The translations under genes were made by a program, and so were the position numbers. From contig CAJXIT010000084.1 of NCBI GenBank assembly GCA_913054055.1, positions 1-11,243 on the forward strand: a stretch of 11,243 nucleotides of DNA, in the 5' to 3' direction. Positions 1 through 6,731 of the stretch are shown here, piece after piece. The notes below the pieces were generated by a model. The model had not been told where the DNA came from. It made no database searches and worked only from the letters and a program-made list of their open reading frames with translations. Source of the stretch: an uncultured Thalassolituus sp. (GTDB taxonomy: Bacteria; Pseudomonadota; Gammaproteobacteria; Pseudomonadales; Oceanobacteraceae). Numbering within the stretch: position 1 is the stretch's first letter; the number at the start of each line of letters is the position of its first letter.

Positions 1-366
1 TTTGATGCAGGTACATATTTAGCGCAAATGACTTTACCATTAGCACTGATCAGTATTGGTGGTGCGCTGAGTTTGACAGAATTACGTCGAAGTAGTCGTC
101 TATCAATGCAGGTGGTGTGTGCGAAATTGATTCTAGTACCTGTTGTGGTGACCTTTTTTGCGTATATTTATGGTTTTCGCGGGGCTGAACTTGGTTGTAT
201 TATGCTAATGTTCGCGAGCCCGACTGCAACGGCTAGTTTTATAATGGTTAGGGCTATGGGTGGTAACTATGCATTGGCATCTAATATCATTGTTATAAGC
301 ACGTTGTGTTCCGCTCTAAGCATCAGTATATTGCTATATCTGGCCAAGGTGCTGGAATGGATTTAA
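1..366 (+). CDS. AEC (auxin efflux carrier) family transporter, C-terminal fragment
   Basis: The reading frame is already open at base 1 and stops with TAA at 364-366, so only the last 121 residues are visible and the true start lies outside the window. The first visible residues, FDAGTYLAQMTLPLALISIGG, fit the conserved late segment of AEC-family secondary carriers, where a Pro-Leu-Ala-Leu stretch and a Gly-Gly pair sit in a transmembrane helix. About four hydrophobic helices can be seen, covering roughly residues 7-25, 39-61, 65-88 and 94-118, with the short charged loop ELRRSSR after the first. AEC proteins are inner-membrane carriers, often for organic acids or related anions; the substrate cannot be told here. 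The next gene begins 19 bases downstream on the same strand, so the two may be co-transcribed. Family assignment is fairly secure; function is not. Confidence 0.8.
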   Translation, partial: FDAGTYLAQMTLPLALISIGGALSLTELRRSSRLSMQVVCAKLILVPVVVTFFAYIYGFRGAELGCIMLMFASPTATASFIMVRAMGGNYALASNIIVISTLCSALSISILLYLAKVLEWI

Positions 367-385
367 TCTCGGAAGTTAATTAAAT

Positions 386-1315
386 ATGGCTATTTCGCCA
401 AAAAAATCCCCAATTGTCTTTATAAGTGCAGATGTGAACGACTGCATGACTTCGATGTACACTTTAAATCGAGTGGTAATGCAGCTAGGTGGGCTTCCTG
501 TTTCGACTTATTTTGGACCTCAGTCCGGAGAGTATGATTGGAAGGTGGTTCGCGAGGCCATAGATAAGTGTGATATCTACATTTTATTGGTAGGAGATAG
601 CTATGGAATTATCTCTGACAGCGGCGAAAGTTTTATACACCGTGAAGCGGTTTACGCTAAAAGTAAACAAAAAACCGTAATTGCTCTTTTGAAGAATGCA
701 GAGCTTAAAGGTTTGACCGATACTTCAGTGCAGCGTTTAAAATCGCTTCATCGACTAATGATGTCAGGGACGTTTAAATACTGGAGCACTAAAGAAGATA
801 TTTTGTTGCTGGCCCGCCAGGTATTAAGGGATCATTTAAAGCCTCAGTTTAAAGTAGGTGCTAAAAAGGAAAATATTGCTGAATCGCAAAAAATGCAGCA
901 AGCCATTACAGATACTTTGTTTAAGATGGATTCTTACCCTTTGAAGTTCACCGGAAAAGTATTTGCTCATGGCAATTGTCATGATGTTGAGTTGAGCATC
1001 GATATGACTTGGGAGAATGCATTTTTTAGTATAGGGACAATGATGACATCCCCTGTGACAGAAGACCGAATGCGCTCTGCTTTACAGGCTTATATTGAAG
1101 AAGCGTATCAATCCCAGTTTTTAGATAAAGTGCCCGATGGCCATGCCGTAGGGGATGTAAAGTGCAATGAAATTGAATTTCAGCGTTTAAAAGCCTATTT
1201 AAAAGGAGCTGGAGTCATTGAAAATGTTGCCAGTGAACAAAGTGGTTTAAGGAACTACTGGCAATTAACCTCTTCAGGGGAGTTAAGGTTGCAGCAGCTT
1301 TTAGTTGCTAATTAG
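386..1315 (+). CDS. DUF4062-domain protein with winged-helix-like C-terminus, function unknown
   Basis: A 309-residue protein with no signal peptide or membrane helix, so probably cytoplasmic. Residues 9-110 match the DUF4062 pattern: a first strand PIVFISADVND in place of the family's VFISST..D, then a helix, the motif CDIYILLVGDSYG at 62-74, GESF at 80-83, an acidic residue in HREA, and a core strand KTVIALL at 96-102. The family is thought to adopt a Rossmann/TIR-like fold and is often fused to signalling or NTPase domains; here it is not. Residues 160-250 are of unknown type. Residues 264-306 look like a winged helix (LKGAGVIEN, then YWQLTSSGELRLQQLL). The ATG at 386 has a weak purine-rich GGAAG at 371-375. 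A terminator follows at 1340. It could be a regulator, a nucleotide or signal sensor, or a defence effector; none of these is shown by the sequence. Confidence 0.72.
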   Translation: MAISPKKSPIVFISADVNDCMTSMYTLNRVVMQLGGLPVSTYFGPQSGEYDWKVVREAIDKCDIYILLVGDSYGIISDSGESFIHREAVYAKSKQKTVIALLKNAELKGLTDTSVQRLKSLHRLMMSGTFKYWSTKEDILLLARQVLRDHLKPQFKVGAKKENIAESQKMQQAITDTLFKMDSYPLKFTGKVFAHGNCHDVELSIDMTWENAFFSIGTMMTSPVTEDRMRSALQAYIEEAYQSQFLDKVPDGHAVGDVKCNEIEFQRLKAYLKGAGVIENVASEQSGLRNYWQLTSSGELRLQQLLVAN

Positions 1316-1339
1316 AATCTCATTTACAGGTGACTCAGG

Positions 1340-1361
1340 GCCCGATTTATCGGGCTTTTTT
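1340..1361 (+). terminator. Intrinsic terminator after the DUF4062 gene
   Basis: GCCCGAT (1340-1346) pairs with ATCGGGC (1349-1355); the last pair probably opens to leave a four-base loop. The stem is followed at once by six T residues. It sits 25 bases past the DUF4062 stop codon and separates that gene from apbE. Confidence 0.9.
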
Positions 1362-1400
1362 ATGCCTTGAATAAACTATTGTGATTAAACTCAGGTTTAT

Positions 1401-1413
1401 CTCTGAATCAGAG
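1401..1413. repeat. 13-bp perfect inverted repeat upstream of apbE
   Basis: CTCTGAATCAGAG is a perfect palindrome around a central A, about 85 bases before the apbE start and downstream of the preceding terminator. It could be a regulator binding site or a small hairpin. No known operator was recognised and it may be chance. Confidence 0.35.
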
Positions 1414-1467
1414 TAAGTAATTTTGCTTTAAAAGCGTTAGTAGATAGAGGCTTTAGTTCTAATTGGC

Positions 1468-1473
1468 TATACT
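1468..1473 (+). promoter_or_regulatory. Possible -10 element for the apbE-nqrM-sthA unit
   Basis: TATACT lies 24 bases upstream of the apbE ATG, in the AT-rich region after the terminator at 1340-1361, where a promoter is expected. No good -35 hexamer is found 16-18 bases upstream, so this is only a candidate and might need an activator. Confidence 0.25.
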
Positions 1474-1497
1474 TAGTGCATTGTTTTGGGAGTATAT

Positions 1498-2505
1498 ATG
1501 AAGTTTTTGGCTCTATTTTTTGTGTTGGCTTTTCAGTTGTTAGGGTGTACTGACCAAGCAATAAAAGTAGATGCAATCAAAGGGCGGACAATGGGGACTA
1601 CCTACTCCATTATCTGGCCGAAACAAGTTTCTGATGTGTCTATTACTAAGCTCAAAACGCGGATTGATGCGCTTCTTATCGCATTGAATACTGAAATGTC
1701 GACCTACGACAAAAGCAGTGAGCTTTCTCGATTTAATCTATCCAATGCACCTGCAACGCAGGCTATTAGTAAAGACTTCTCTGAAGTGATGGCATTGTCC
1801 AAAACTTTGTATAAACAGACTGATGGGTATTTTGATGTCTCGATTGGACCATTGGTCAATTTATGGGGGTTTGGTCCAGATAAATCCCCAAATAAAACTC
1901 CACTTGATACTGAGATCAAAAATAGACTGTCCAAAATCGGTTTGAATCAGGTGGACTTAGACCAAGGTATATTATCCAAAAGCCATGATCGTTATATAGA
2001 CTTGTCTGCGGTTGCAAAGGGTTATGCGGTTGATAAGGTGGCTGATGTATTGGATGAGATTGGAATTAACGCTTATTTAGTGGAAATTGGCGGAGAAATG
2101 CGTGCGAAAGGGCAAAAGGCTGAAGGAAAGCCTTGGCGAATTGCCATTGAAACGCCAGATCTGCACCAGCGTAAAGTTCAGAAAATATTGCCGGTTAGTG
2201 ATGTGGCCATTGCCACATCTGGCGATTATCGGAATTACTTTGAATTAGAAGGTAGGCGCTATAGCCACACCATTGACCCAAAAACGGGTAGGCCGGTCGA
2301 ACATGATTTAGCATCTGTAACGGTTATAGACCTAGAATGTGCCCGTGCCGATGCGTTGGCGACTGCTATGCTTGTAATGGGCAAAGAAAAAGCAAAGGCG
2401 TTTGCAATAAAGAATAAAGTGAAAGCTTACCTGATTGTTCGTAATGAGCAGGGTGAGTTTGAAGAGTATCTAACACCGGCTTTTAGTGGCTGGTTTAATC
2501 CATAG
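1498..2505 (+). CDS. apbE: FAD:protein FMN transferase, lipoprotein (ApbE)
   Basis: ApbE covalently attaches FMN from FAD to a threonine of target proteins, classically the NqrB and NqrC subunits of Na+-NQR, on the periplasmic side of the inner membrane. The 335-residue product starts at ATG 1498, with GGGAG at 1488-1492 as ribosome binding site; a TTG twelve bases upstream in frame (1486) is less likely. Residues 1-17 form a lipoprotein signal peptide ending in the lipobox LLGC, with Cys17 as the predicted lipidated residue. Family motifs appear in order: GRTMGTTY (29-36), DLSAVAKGYAVD (168-179), VEIGGEMRAKG (195-205), ATSGDYRNY (239-247), HTIDPKTGRP (257-266) and ADALATAMLVMG (284-295). nqrM begins 12 bases downstream. 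The length is normal and nothing key is missing. The target Nqr genes are not in the window. Confidence 0.95.
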   Translation: MKFLALFFVLAFQLLGCTDQAIKVDAIKGRTMGTTYSIIWPKQVSDVSITKLKTRIDALLIALNTEMSTYDKSSELSRFNLSNAPATQAISKDFSEVMALSKTLYKQTDGYFDVSIGPLVNLWGFGPDKSPNKTPLDTEIKNRLSKIGLNQVDLDQGILSKSHDRYIDLSAVAKGYAVDKVADVLDEIGINAYLVEIGGEMRAKGQKAEGKPWRIAIETPDLHQRKVQKILPVSDVAIATSGDYRNYFELEGRRYSHTIDPKTGRPVEHDLASVTVIDLECARADALATAMLVMGKEKAKAFAIKNKVKAYLIVRNEQGEFEEYLTPAFSGWFNP

Positions 2506-2517
2506 CTGAGGTTTGTC

Positions 2518-2751
2518 ATGGAAATGTTTTTAGTTGTATTCACGTTTATGCTAATTGTGGTGGTATTAATGGCCGTTGGCATTTTAATGGGTCGCAAGCC
2601 CATAAGTGGTTCGTGTGGTGGTATGAGTGCCATTGGAATGGAAACCGCGTGCGACGTATGTGGTGGTGATAAAGCCATCTGTGAAACCGAAGTTGAAAAA
2701 GCCCAAAAGGCGAAAAAATCTGACTTAGCATACGATGCGAGTCAAAAATAA
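2518..2751 (+). CDS. nqrM: Na+-NQR maturation protein NqrM (DUF539)
   Basis: A 77-residue membrane-anchored protein. Residues 3-24 form one hydrophobic helix, followed by GRKPISGSCGG and a cysteine-rich tail with Cys33, Cys45, Cys48 and Cys55. This helix-plus-four-cysteine layout is that of NqrM, required to mature Na+-NQR, apparently by helping deliver iron for the Fe centre held by cysteines of NqrD and NqrE. The first cysteine, in SCGG, corresponds by position to the one I recall as essential in the Vibrio protein. The ATG at 2518 has TGAGG at 2507-2511. It lies 12 bases after apbE, the usual partner order, so the two are almost surely co-transcribed. The lysine-rich end (residues 58-77) is less conserved. 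Confidence 0.92.
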   Translation: MEMFLVVFTFMLIVVVLMAVGILMGRKPISGSCGGMSAIGMETACDVCGGDKAICETEVEKAQKAKKSDLAYDASQK

Positions 2752-2761
2752 ACATGATACG

Positions 2762-2793
2762 TACATCCTAATTAAAAATAGGTTAGGGATGTA
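2762..2793 (+). other. Imperfect hairpin between nqrM and sthA
   Basis: TACATCCTAA (2762-2771) can pair with TTAGGGATGTA (2783-2793), leaving one bulged base and an 11-base A/T-rich loop. No run of T follows, so it is not a standard terminator. It may be an mRNA processing or stability element that sets sthA expression apart from apbE-nqrM. Confidence 0.4.
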
Positions 2794-2821
2794 GGGTTTA
2801 GAACACTAATAGGGAGTTCAA

Positions 2822-4216
2822 ATGGCTGATTATCATTATGACGTAATTGTGTTGGGTACCGGTCCTTCTGGTGAAGGGGCAGCAATGAATGCTGCAAAAA
2901 AAGGGAAAAAAGTTGCAGTCATAGAAGAGGCTCAAGTTGTAGGAGGCAGTTGTACTCACTGGGGTACTATTCCTTCTAAAGCATTGCGTCACTCTGTAAA
3001 ACAAATTATTTCCTACAACACCAACCCAATGTTCCGTGATATTGGTGAGCCAAGGTGGTTTAGTTTTCCACGAGTTTTAAAAACGGCTGAGCGTGTTATT
3101 GCTAAGCAAGTTAAGCTAAGAACCGAATTTTATAGTCGTAACCGTATTCATCTTTATCATGGTCGTGGTCAGTTTGTTGATACCCATACCATAGAGATCC
3201 TTGACGGCCCTGCATCAAGTACTCGATTACACGCAGAGCAAATTGTTGTGGCAACCGGCTCATCACCTTTCCGTCCGCCAAACGTCGATTTTAATCATGA
3301 GCGTGTTTATGACTCAGATACTATTCTGAAATTGGAGCACACACCGAGAACCATTATTATTTATGGTGCAGGGGTAATTGGTTCTGAGTATGCGTCTATT
3401 TTTAGTGGTTTGGGTGTAAAAGTGGATTTAATTAATCCCGGTGAGCGTTTGCTTCCATTCCTTGATGATGAGATCAGTGATGCCTTGAGTTACCACTTAA
3501 GAAATAATGGTGTATTAATTCGTCATAATGAAATTTATGACTCAGTGGATACTGACGATACCAGTGTCACTATGAACTTTAAGTCAGGTAAGAAGATTAA
3601 AGCGGATGCTTTACTCTGGGCGGCAGGCCGTAGCGGTAATACTGCAGGTTTAGGTTTGGAGCATGTGAATATTGAGCCCAATAGTCGTGGTCAAATTGAA
3701 GTGGATGAAAACTATAAAACATCTGCCGATCATGTTTATGCAGTAGGTGATGTTGTTGGTTGGCCTAGTCTTGCTAGTGCCGCTTATGACCAAGGTCGCA
3801 GTGCAGCCGCTCATTTGGCTGGTGATGATGATTATTGGTTTGTTACTGATGTGCCTACGGGTATCTATACTATTCCAGAGATCAGTTCTGTTGGTAAAAC
3901 CGAAAGGGAATTGACTGATGAGAAGGTGCCTTATGAGGTGGGGCAGGCATTTTTCAAAAGTATTGCACGAGCTCAGATAACGGGGGAGCACGTGGGGATG
4001 CTAAAAATACTCTTCAATAGAGATACATTAGAAATCTTAGGTATTCATTGTTTTGGAGACCAAGCGTCAGAGATTGTTCACATTGGGCAAGCTATTATGA
4101 AGCAAGAAGGAGCGGGTAATACTGTTCGCTATTTCGTCAATAATACCTTTAACTATCCAACTATGGCGGAAGCTTATCGAATAGCTGCGTTGAATGGTTT
4201 GAATCGTATCTCGTAA
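2822..4216 (+). CDS. sthA: Soluble pyridine nucleotide transhydrogenase (Si-specific)
   Basis: SthA (UdhA) is a cytoplasmic FAD flavoprotein that moves hydride between NADPH and NAD+, mainly draining excess NADPH. The 464-residue product has the usual length. The FAD-binding GTGPSG is at 12-17; VGGSCTHWGTIPSKALRH at 40-57 is the SthA version of the disulfide-reductase motif, where Cys44 remains but the second cysteine is Thr49, so there is no redox disulfide. ATGSSP is at 145-150, the nucleotide-binding GAGVIG at 182-187, the second FAD motif YAVGDV at 306-311, and the dimerisation domain ends with FNYPTMAEAYRIAALNGLN (443-461), lacking the His of true disulfide reductases, as in E. coli SthA. 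The ATG has a strong AGGGAG at 2811-2816. It follows nqrM by 70 bases on the same strand, and a terminator lies about 90 bases after the stop. Confidence 0.97.
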   Translation: MADYHYDVIVLGTGPSGEGAAMNAAKKGKKVAVIEEAQVVGGSCTHWGTIPSKALRHSVKQIISYNTNPMFRDIGEPRWFSFPRVLKTAERVIAKQVKLRTEFYSRNRIHLYHGRGQFVDTHTIEILDGPASSTRLHAEQIVVATGSSPFRPPNVDFNHERVYDSDTILKLEHTPRTIIIYGAGVIGSEYASIFSGLGVKVDLINPGERLLPFLDDEISDALSYHLRNNGVLIRHNEIYDSVDTDDTSVTMNFKSGKKIKADALLWAAGRSGNTAGLGLEHVNIEPNSRGQIEVDENYKTSADHVYAVGDVVGWPSLASAAYDQGRSAAAHLAGDDDYWFVTDVPTGIYTIPEISSVGKTERELTDEKVPYEVGQAFFKSIARAQITGEHVGMLKILFNRDTLEILGIHCFGDQASEIVHIGQAIMKQEGAGNTVRYFVNNTFNYPTMAEAYRIAALNGLNRIS

Positions 4217-4237
4217 TAATCCAATTTTGATTTTCAG

Positions 4238-4249
4238 CTCTTTAAAGAG
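4238..4249. repeat. 12-bp palindrome after sthA
   Basis: CTCTTTAAAGAG is a perfect palindrome 22 bases after the sthA stop. As RNA it would form only a short stem and no T tract follows, so it is not the terminator. It has no recognised role. Confidence 0.3.
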
Positions 4250-4308
4250 TCAGGGGTAATAATGTGATTCAGCTAGCTGTTAAGTGGATTAAATAATAAG
4301 CTTAAGCA

Positions 4309-4347
4309 AAAAAATACCCAGCCTGTTTTGCAGTCTGGGTATTTTTT
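4309..4347. terminator. Bidirectional terminator between sthA and prc
   Basis: A perfect 13-bp stem joins AAAAAATACCCAG (4309-4321) and CTGGGTATTTTTT (4335-4347); the loop can extend the stem with CTG/CAG. A-rich and T-rich flanks give a U tract in both directions, so it can end sthA on + and prc on -. It lies 26 bases past the prc stop. Confidence 0.92.
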
Positions 4348-4373
4348 ATCATGTAATATTTTTTAATAGTTTT

Positions 4374-6434
4374 TTATGAGGCTCTGTTGGTAAGCTTCAT
4401 GAAGTCTACCAGTATTTCACCGCCTTCTAAAAGCAGAGCGTCTTCTGATTTATTTTTCTCGCTATCTTCATTCTCTTTTTTGTCGTCTTTATCGTCGTCC
4501 TTGTCTGCATCTTCTAGTTCGGTAAGAAGCTCCATTCCTTTGGCTTTTCTTCGTTTATTTTCAAGGGCTAAGCGACGCTGTTCGGTTTCTTTGCGTTCAA
4601 TTTCTCGCGTTTCGATATTGAGGGATATGATGGTGTCGTTTCTTAATTCTTTTAAGAATTCAACTTGCTCATTCAAATAGGTGAAGTCGGGGTTATCAAG
4701 AATGCGTTTCTCATGCTGCTGCTTCAAAGTGCTGATCGAGTTGGAAATATTTCCTTGTAGATTAAATTTAGAGGCTGCAATTTTATCCCAGGGTAGGGCT
4801 TCTTCTAATGCACTTTCACCAATCTTATCTACGTCATATATCTCAGGATATAAAATGTCTGGGATTACACCTCTGTGCTGTGTACTTTCACCACTAACGC
4901 GATAAAACTTAGCATTGGTTACCTTCATTTGACCTCTAAAAAGCGGGATAAGGGTTTGTACAGAGCCTTTACCAAAAGTTTGGCTGCCAACTACTACTCC
5001 ACGGCCGTAATCTTGAATGGCCCCTGCGAAAATCTCTGAAGCACTGGCGCTTAAGCGGTTAGTTAGCACCACAAGAGGGCCTGTGTAGAGTTGTGCTGGA
5101 TCTTGATCGGCCAGTACTTGGGTATGTCCAAAACTATAATGTACTTGCACCGTAGGGCCTTTAGGGATGAATAAGCCTACTAAGTTATTTACTTCTGCAA
5201 GAGAGCCACCTCCATTGTTTCTTAAATCAATGATTAAACCATCGATGTTGTCTTTTTGGAGGTCTTTAATTAGGTTACTGACGTCCCGTGTGGTGCTGCG
5301 ATAATTTGGATCATTTGCATTTTTAGCTTCAAAGTCTGCATAGAAAGCAGGGATATCAATGACACCAACTTTATACTCTTTATCTTTGCGCTTAATTTCG
5401 ATTGTTTCGCTTTGGGCGGCTCTGTCTTCTAGTTTGACTTCGTCTCTTACAATAGCGATTTCATGGTGCTTTTCGCTTTGGCCGCTGCCTGAAATGATGT
5501 CTAGTCGTACAGTGCTGTCCTTAGGGCCACGAATCAGATCGACTACTTCATCTAAGCGCCAGCCAATTACGTCGACCATTTCATCTTTGCCTTGGGCAAC
5601 GCCTACAATTTTGTCACTGGGTTTCAGTTGACCAGCTTTATCGGCAGGTCCACCAGTTACGAGTCTTTCAACTATGGTGTTCTCATTCTCACTTCTTAGA
5701 ACTGCACCGATTCCTTGCAAGGATAGACTCATGTTAATGTTAAAGTTTTCGCTGTTGCGAGGGGACATGTATTGAGTATGTGGATCAAACGTATGTGTTA
5801 TGGCATTCATGTAAGATTGAAAAGCATCTTCAGAATTAATTTGTTTGATTCGATTTAATTGGCTGGTGTAGCGCTTTTTTAAAAGCTCTAGAATTTTATC
5901 GTCATCTTTCTTGGCAAGTTTAAGGTTTAATACGGTGTTTTTAATGCGTTTGCGCCAAAGTTGGTCCAGCTCTTTTGCGTTTTTTGCCCATGGTGCTTTC
6001 TCTCGATCCAGTTCTAGTGATTCATCCTTTTTGAAGTTGAACTGTTTAATGCCTTTATTTAGTAGAGTTAATGCGAAATCTAAGCGTTCGATGGCTCGTT
6101 TTTGGTAGCGATTGTAAATGGTGTAAGCTGGTTTTAAATCGTTGGTTTTAATTGCTTCGTCTAGCTGGAAGCGAAGTGATTCAAATTCTTGAATGTCACT
6201 GGCTGTGAAGTAGGAGCGAGTGTTGTCGAGAATTTCTAAATAACGGTCGTATACTTTTTCAGAGAATTCATCATTCATGTATTTTCTAGAATAATGATGT
6301 TGATATAAATGATGAACAACTGCGCGATTGGTTAAGGGGTGTTCAGCCTCAGGCTTTAAGTCTGACGAGGTGTTGCTGGCGTATGAAAAACCCGTAAAGC
6401 AAAACGCTGAGATTATTATTAGTTGGCGCAACAT
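4374..6434 (-). CDS. prc: Periplasmic tail-specific protease Prc (Tsp), S41A family
   Basis: Prc degrades or trims periplasmic proteins by recognising nonpolar C-termini; in E. coli it processes FtsI and helps turn over cell-wall enzymes. The 686-residue product is close to the E. coli length (about 682). Residues 1-20 form a signal peptide with likely cleavage near SYAS/NTSS. Then come an N-terminal helical domain (35-230), a PDZ domain (about 232-320, with GIGAVL and VTGGPADKAG) and the S41 peptidase core with GLIIDLRNNGGG (399-410). The catalytic Ser464 lies in SASASEIFAG and Lys489 in TFGKGS, with the same 25-residue spacing as in E. coli. Residues 600-680 are a charged C-terminal region with an unusually Asp/Lys/Glu-rich run at 641-665. 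The ATG at 6434 has AAGGA about 11 bases upstream. It is monocistronic, converges on sthA, and no convincing promoter was seen. Confidence 0.96.
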   Translation of the reverse strand: MLRQLIIISAFCFTGFSYASNTSSDLKPEAEHPLTNRAVVHHLYQHHYSRKYMNDEFSEKVYDRYLEILDNTRSYFTASDIQEFESLRFQLDEAIKTNDLKPAYTIYNRYQKRAIERLDFALTLLNKGIKQFNFKKDESLELDREKAPWAKNAKELDQLWRKRIKNTVLNLKLAKKDDDKILELLKKRYTSQLNRIKQINSEDAFQSYMNAITHTFDPHTQYMSPRNSENFNINMSLSLQGIGAVLRSENENTIVERLVTGGPADKAGQLKPSDKIVGVAQGKDEMVDVIGWRLDEVVDLIRGPKDSTVRLDIISGSGQSEKHHEIAIVRDEVKLEDRAAQSETIEIKRKDKEYKVGVIDIPAFYADFEAKNANDPNYRSTTRDVSNLIKDLQKDNIDGLIIDLRNNGGGSLAEVNNLVGLFIPKGPTVQVHYSFGHTQVLADQDPAQLYTGPLVVLTNRLSASASEIFAGAIQDYGRGVVVGSQTFGKGSVQTLIPLFRGQMKVTNAKFYRVSGESTQHRGVIPDILYPEIYDVDKIGESALEEALPWDKIAASKFNLQGNISNSISTLKQQHEKRILDNPDFTYLNEQVEFLKELRNDTIISLNIETREIERKETEQRRLALENKRRKAKGMELLTELEDADKDDDKDDKKENEDSEKNKSEDALLLEGGEILVDFMKLTNRAS

Positions 6435-6687
6435 TTATCGGTTAATCCTTTTGAAATGTATCTTGGTATAAAACATACCTGTATTAACTTATTTATAGCA
6501 CTTTACACACTTTAATGTGGTGTATTGGCTCAAAGCTTCCAATATTTAGGCATATTAATACATGCAATATTAAGTTTCATGTGAATTCATTAAATGATTC
6601 GACCATAAATGCCAGAAACAGTTCTATCTTGTGGCAAAAACACCATAGGTGCTTTGTTTTAGGGAGAGAGTTTTAACGGTAGGCAAT
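6435..6687. other. Intergenic region upstream of prc
   Basis: About 250 AT-rich bases between the rne terminator and prc must hold the prc promoter on the - strand, but I find no hexamer pair at good spacing. A small hairpin at 6637-6655 (CACC/GGTG core with A/T flanks and an ATA loop) reads on the - strand as a stem running into T residues and could be a back-up rne terminator. No small gene with a credible start was seen. Confidence 0.4.
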
Positions 6688-6716
6688 AAAAAAGGGATGC
6701 TTAGCATCCCTTTTTT
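6688..6716 (-). terminator. Intrinsic terminator of rne
   Basis: A perfect 13-bp stem, AAAAAAGGGATGC (6688-6700) with GCATCCCTTTTTT (6704-6716), has a three-base loop and lies 15 bases past the rne stop. T runs flank it on both strands, so it is formally bidirectional, but only rne transcription reaches it. Confidence 0.93.
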
Positions 6717-6731
6717 AGTTTGTCAGAATGA

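Noticed and set aside
1486..1497. A longer ApbE from a TTG at 1486
   Set aside because: It would place the GGGAG ribosome binding site inside the gene and add residues before a normal lipoprotein signal peptide; ATG 1498 is well placed.
1316..1497. Search for insertion-sequence ends or att repeats flanking the DUF4062 gene
   Set aside because: No matching direct or inverted repeats were found on both sides of 386-1315 and no integrase or transposase lies nearby; horizontal transfer is unproven.
2822..4216. sthA considered as dihydrolipoamide dehydrogenase or glutathione reductase
   Set aside because: The second redox cysteine is Thr49 and the C-terminal His of disulfide reductases is replaced (FNYPTMAE), which is diagnostic of soluble transhydrogenase.
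4387..6108. Several short + strand open frames opposite prc
   Set aside because: Their Ser/Leu-rich translations are what antisense reading of a Lys/Asp/Glu-rich gene gives, with no domain and no ribosome binding sites.
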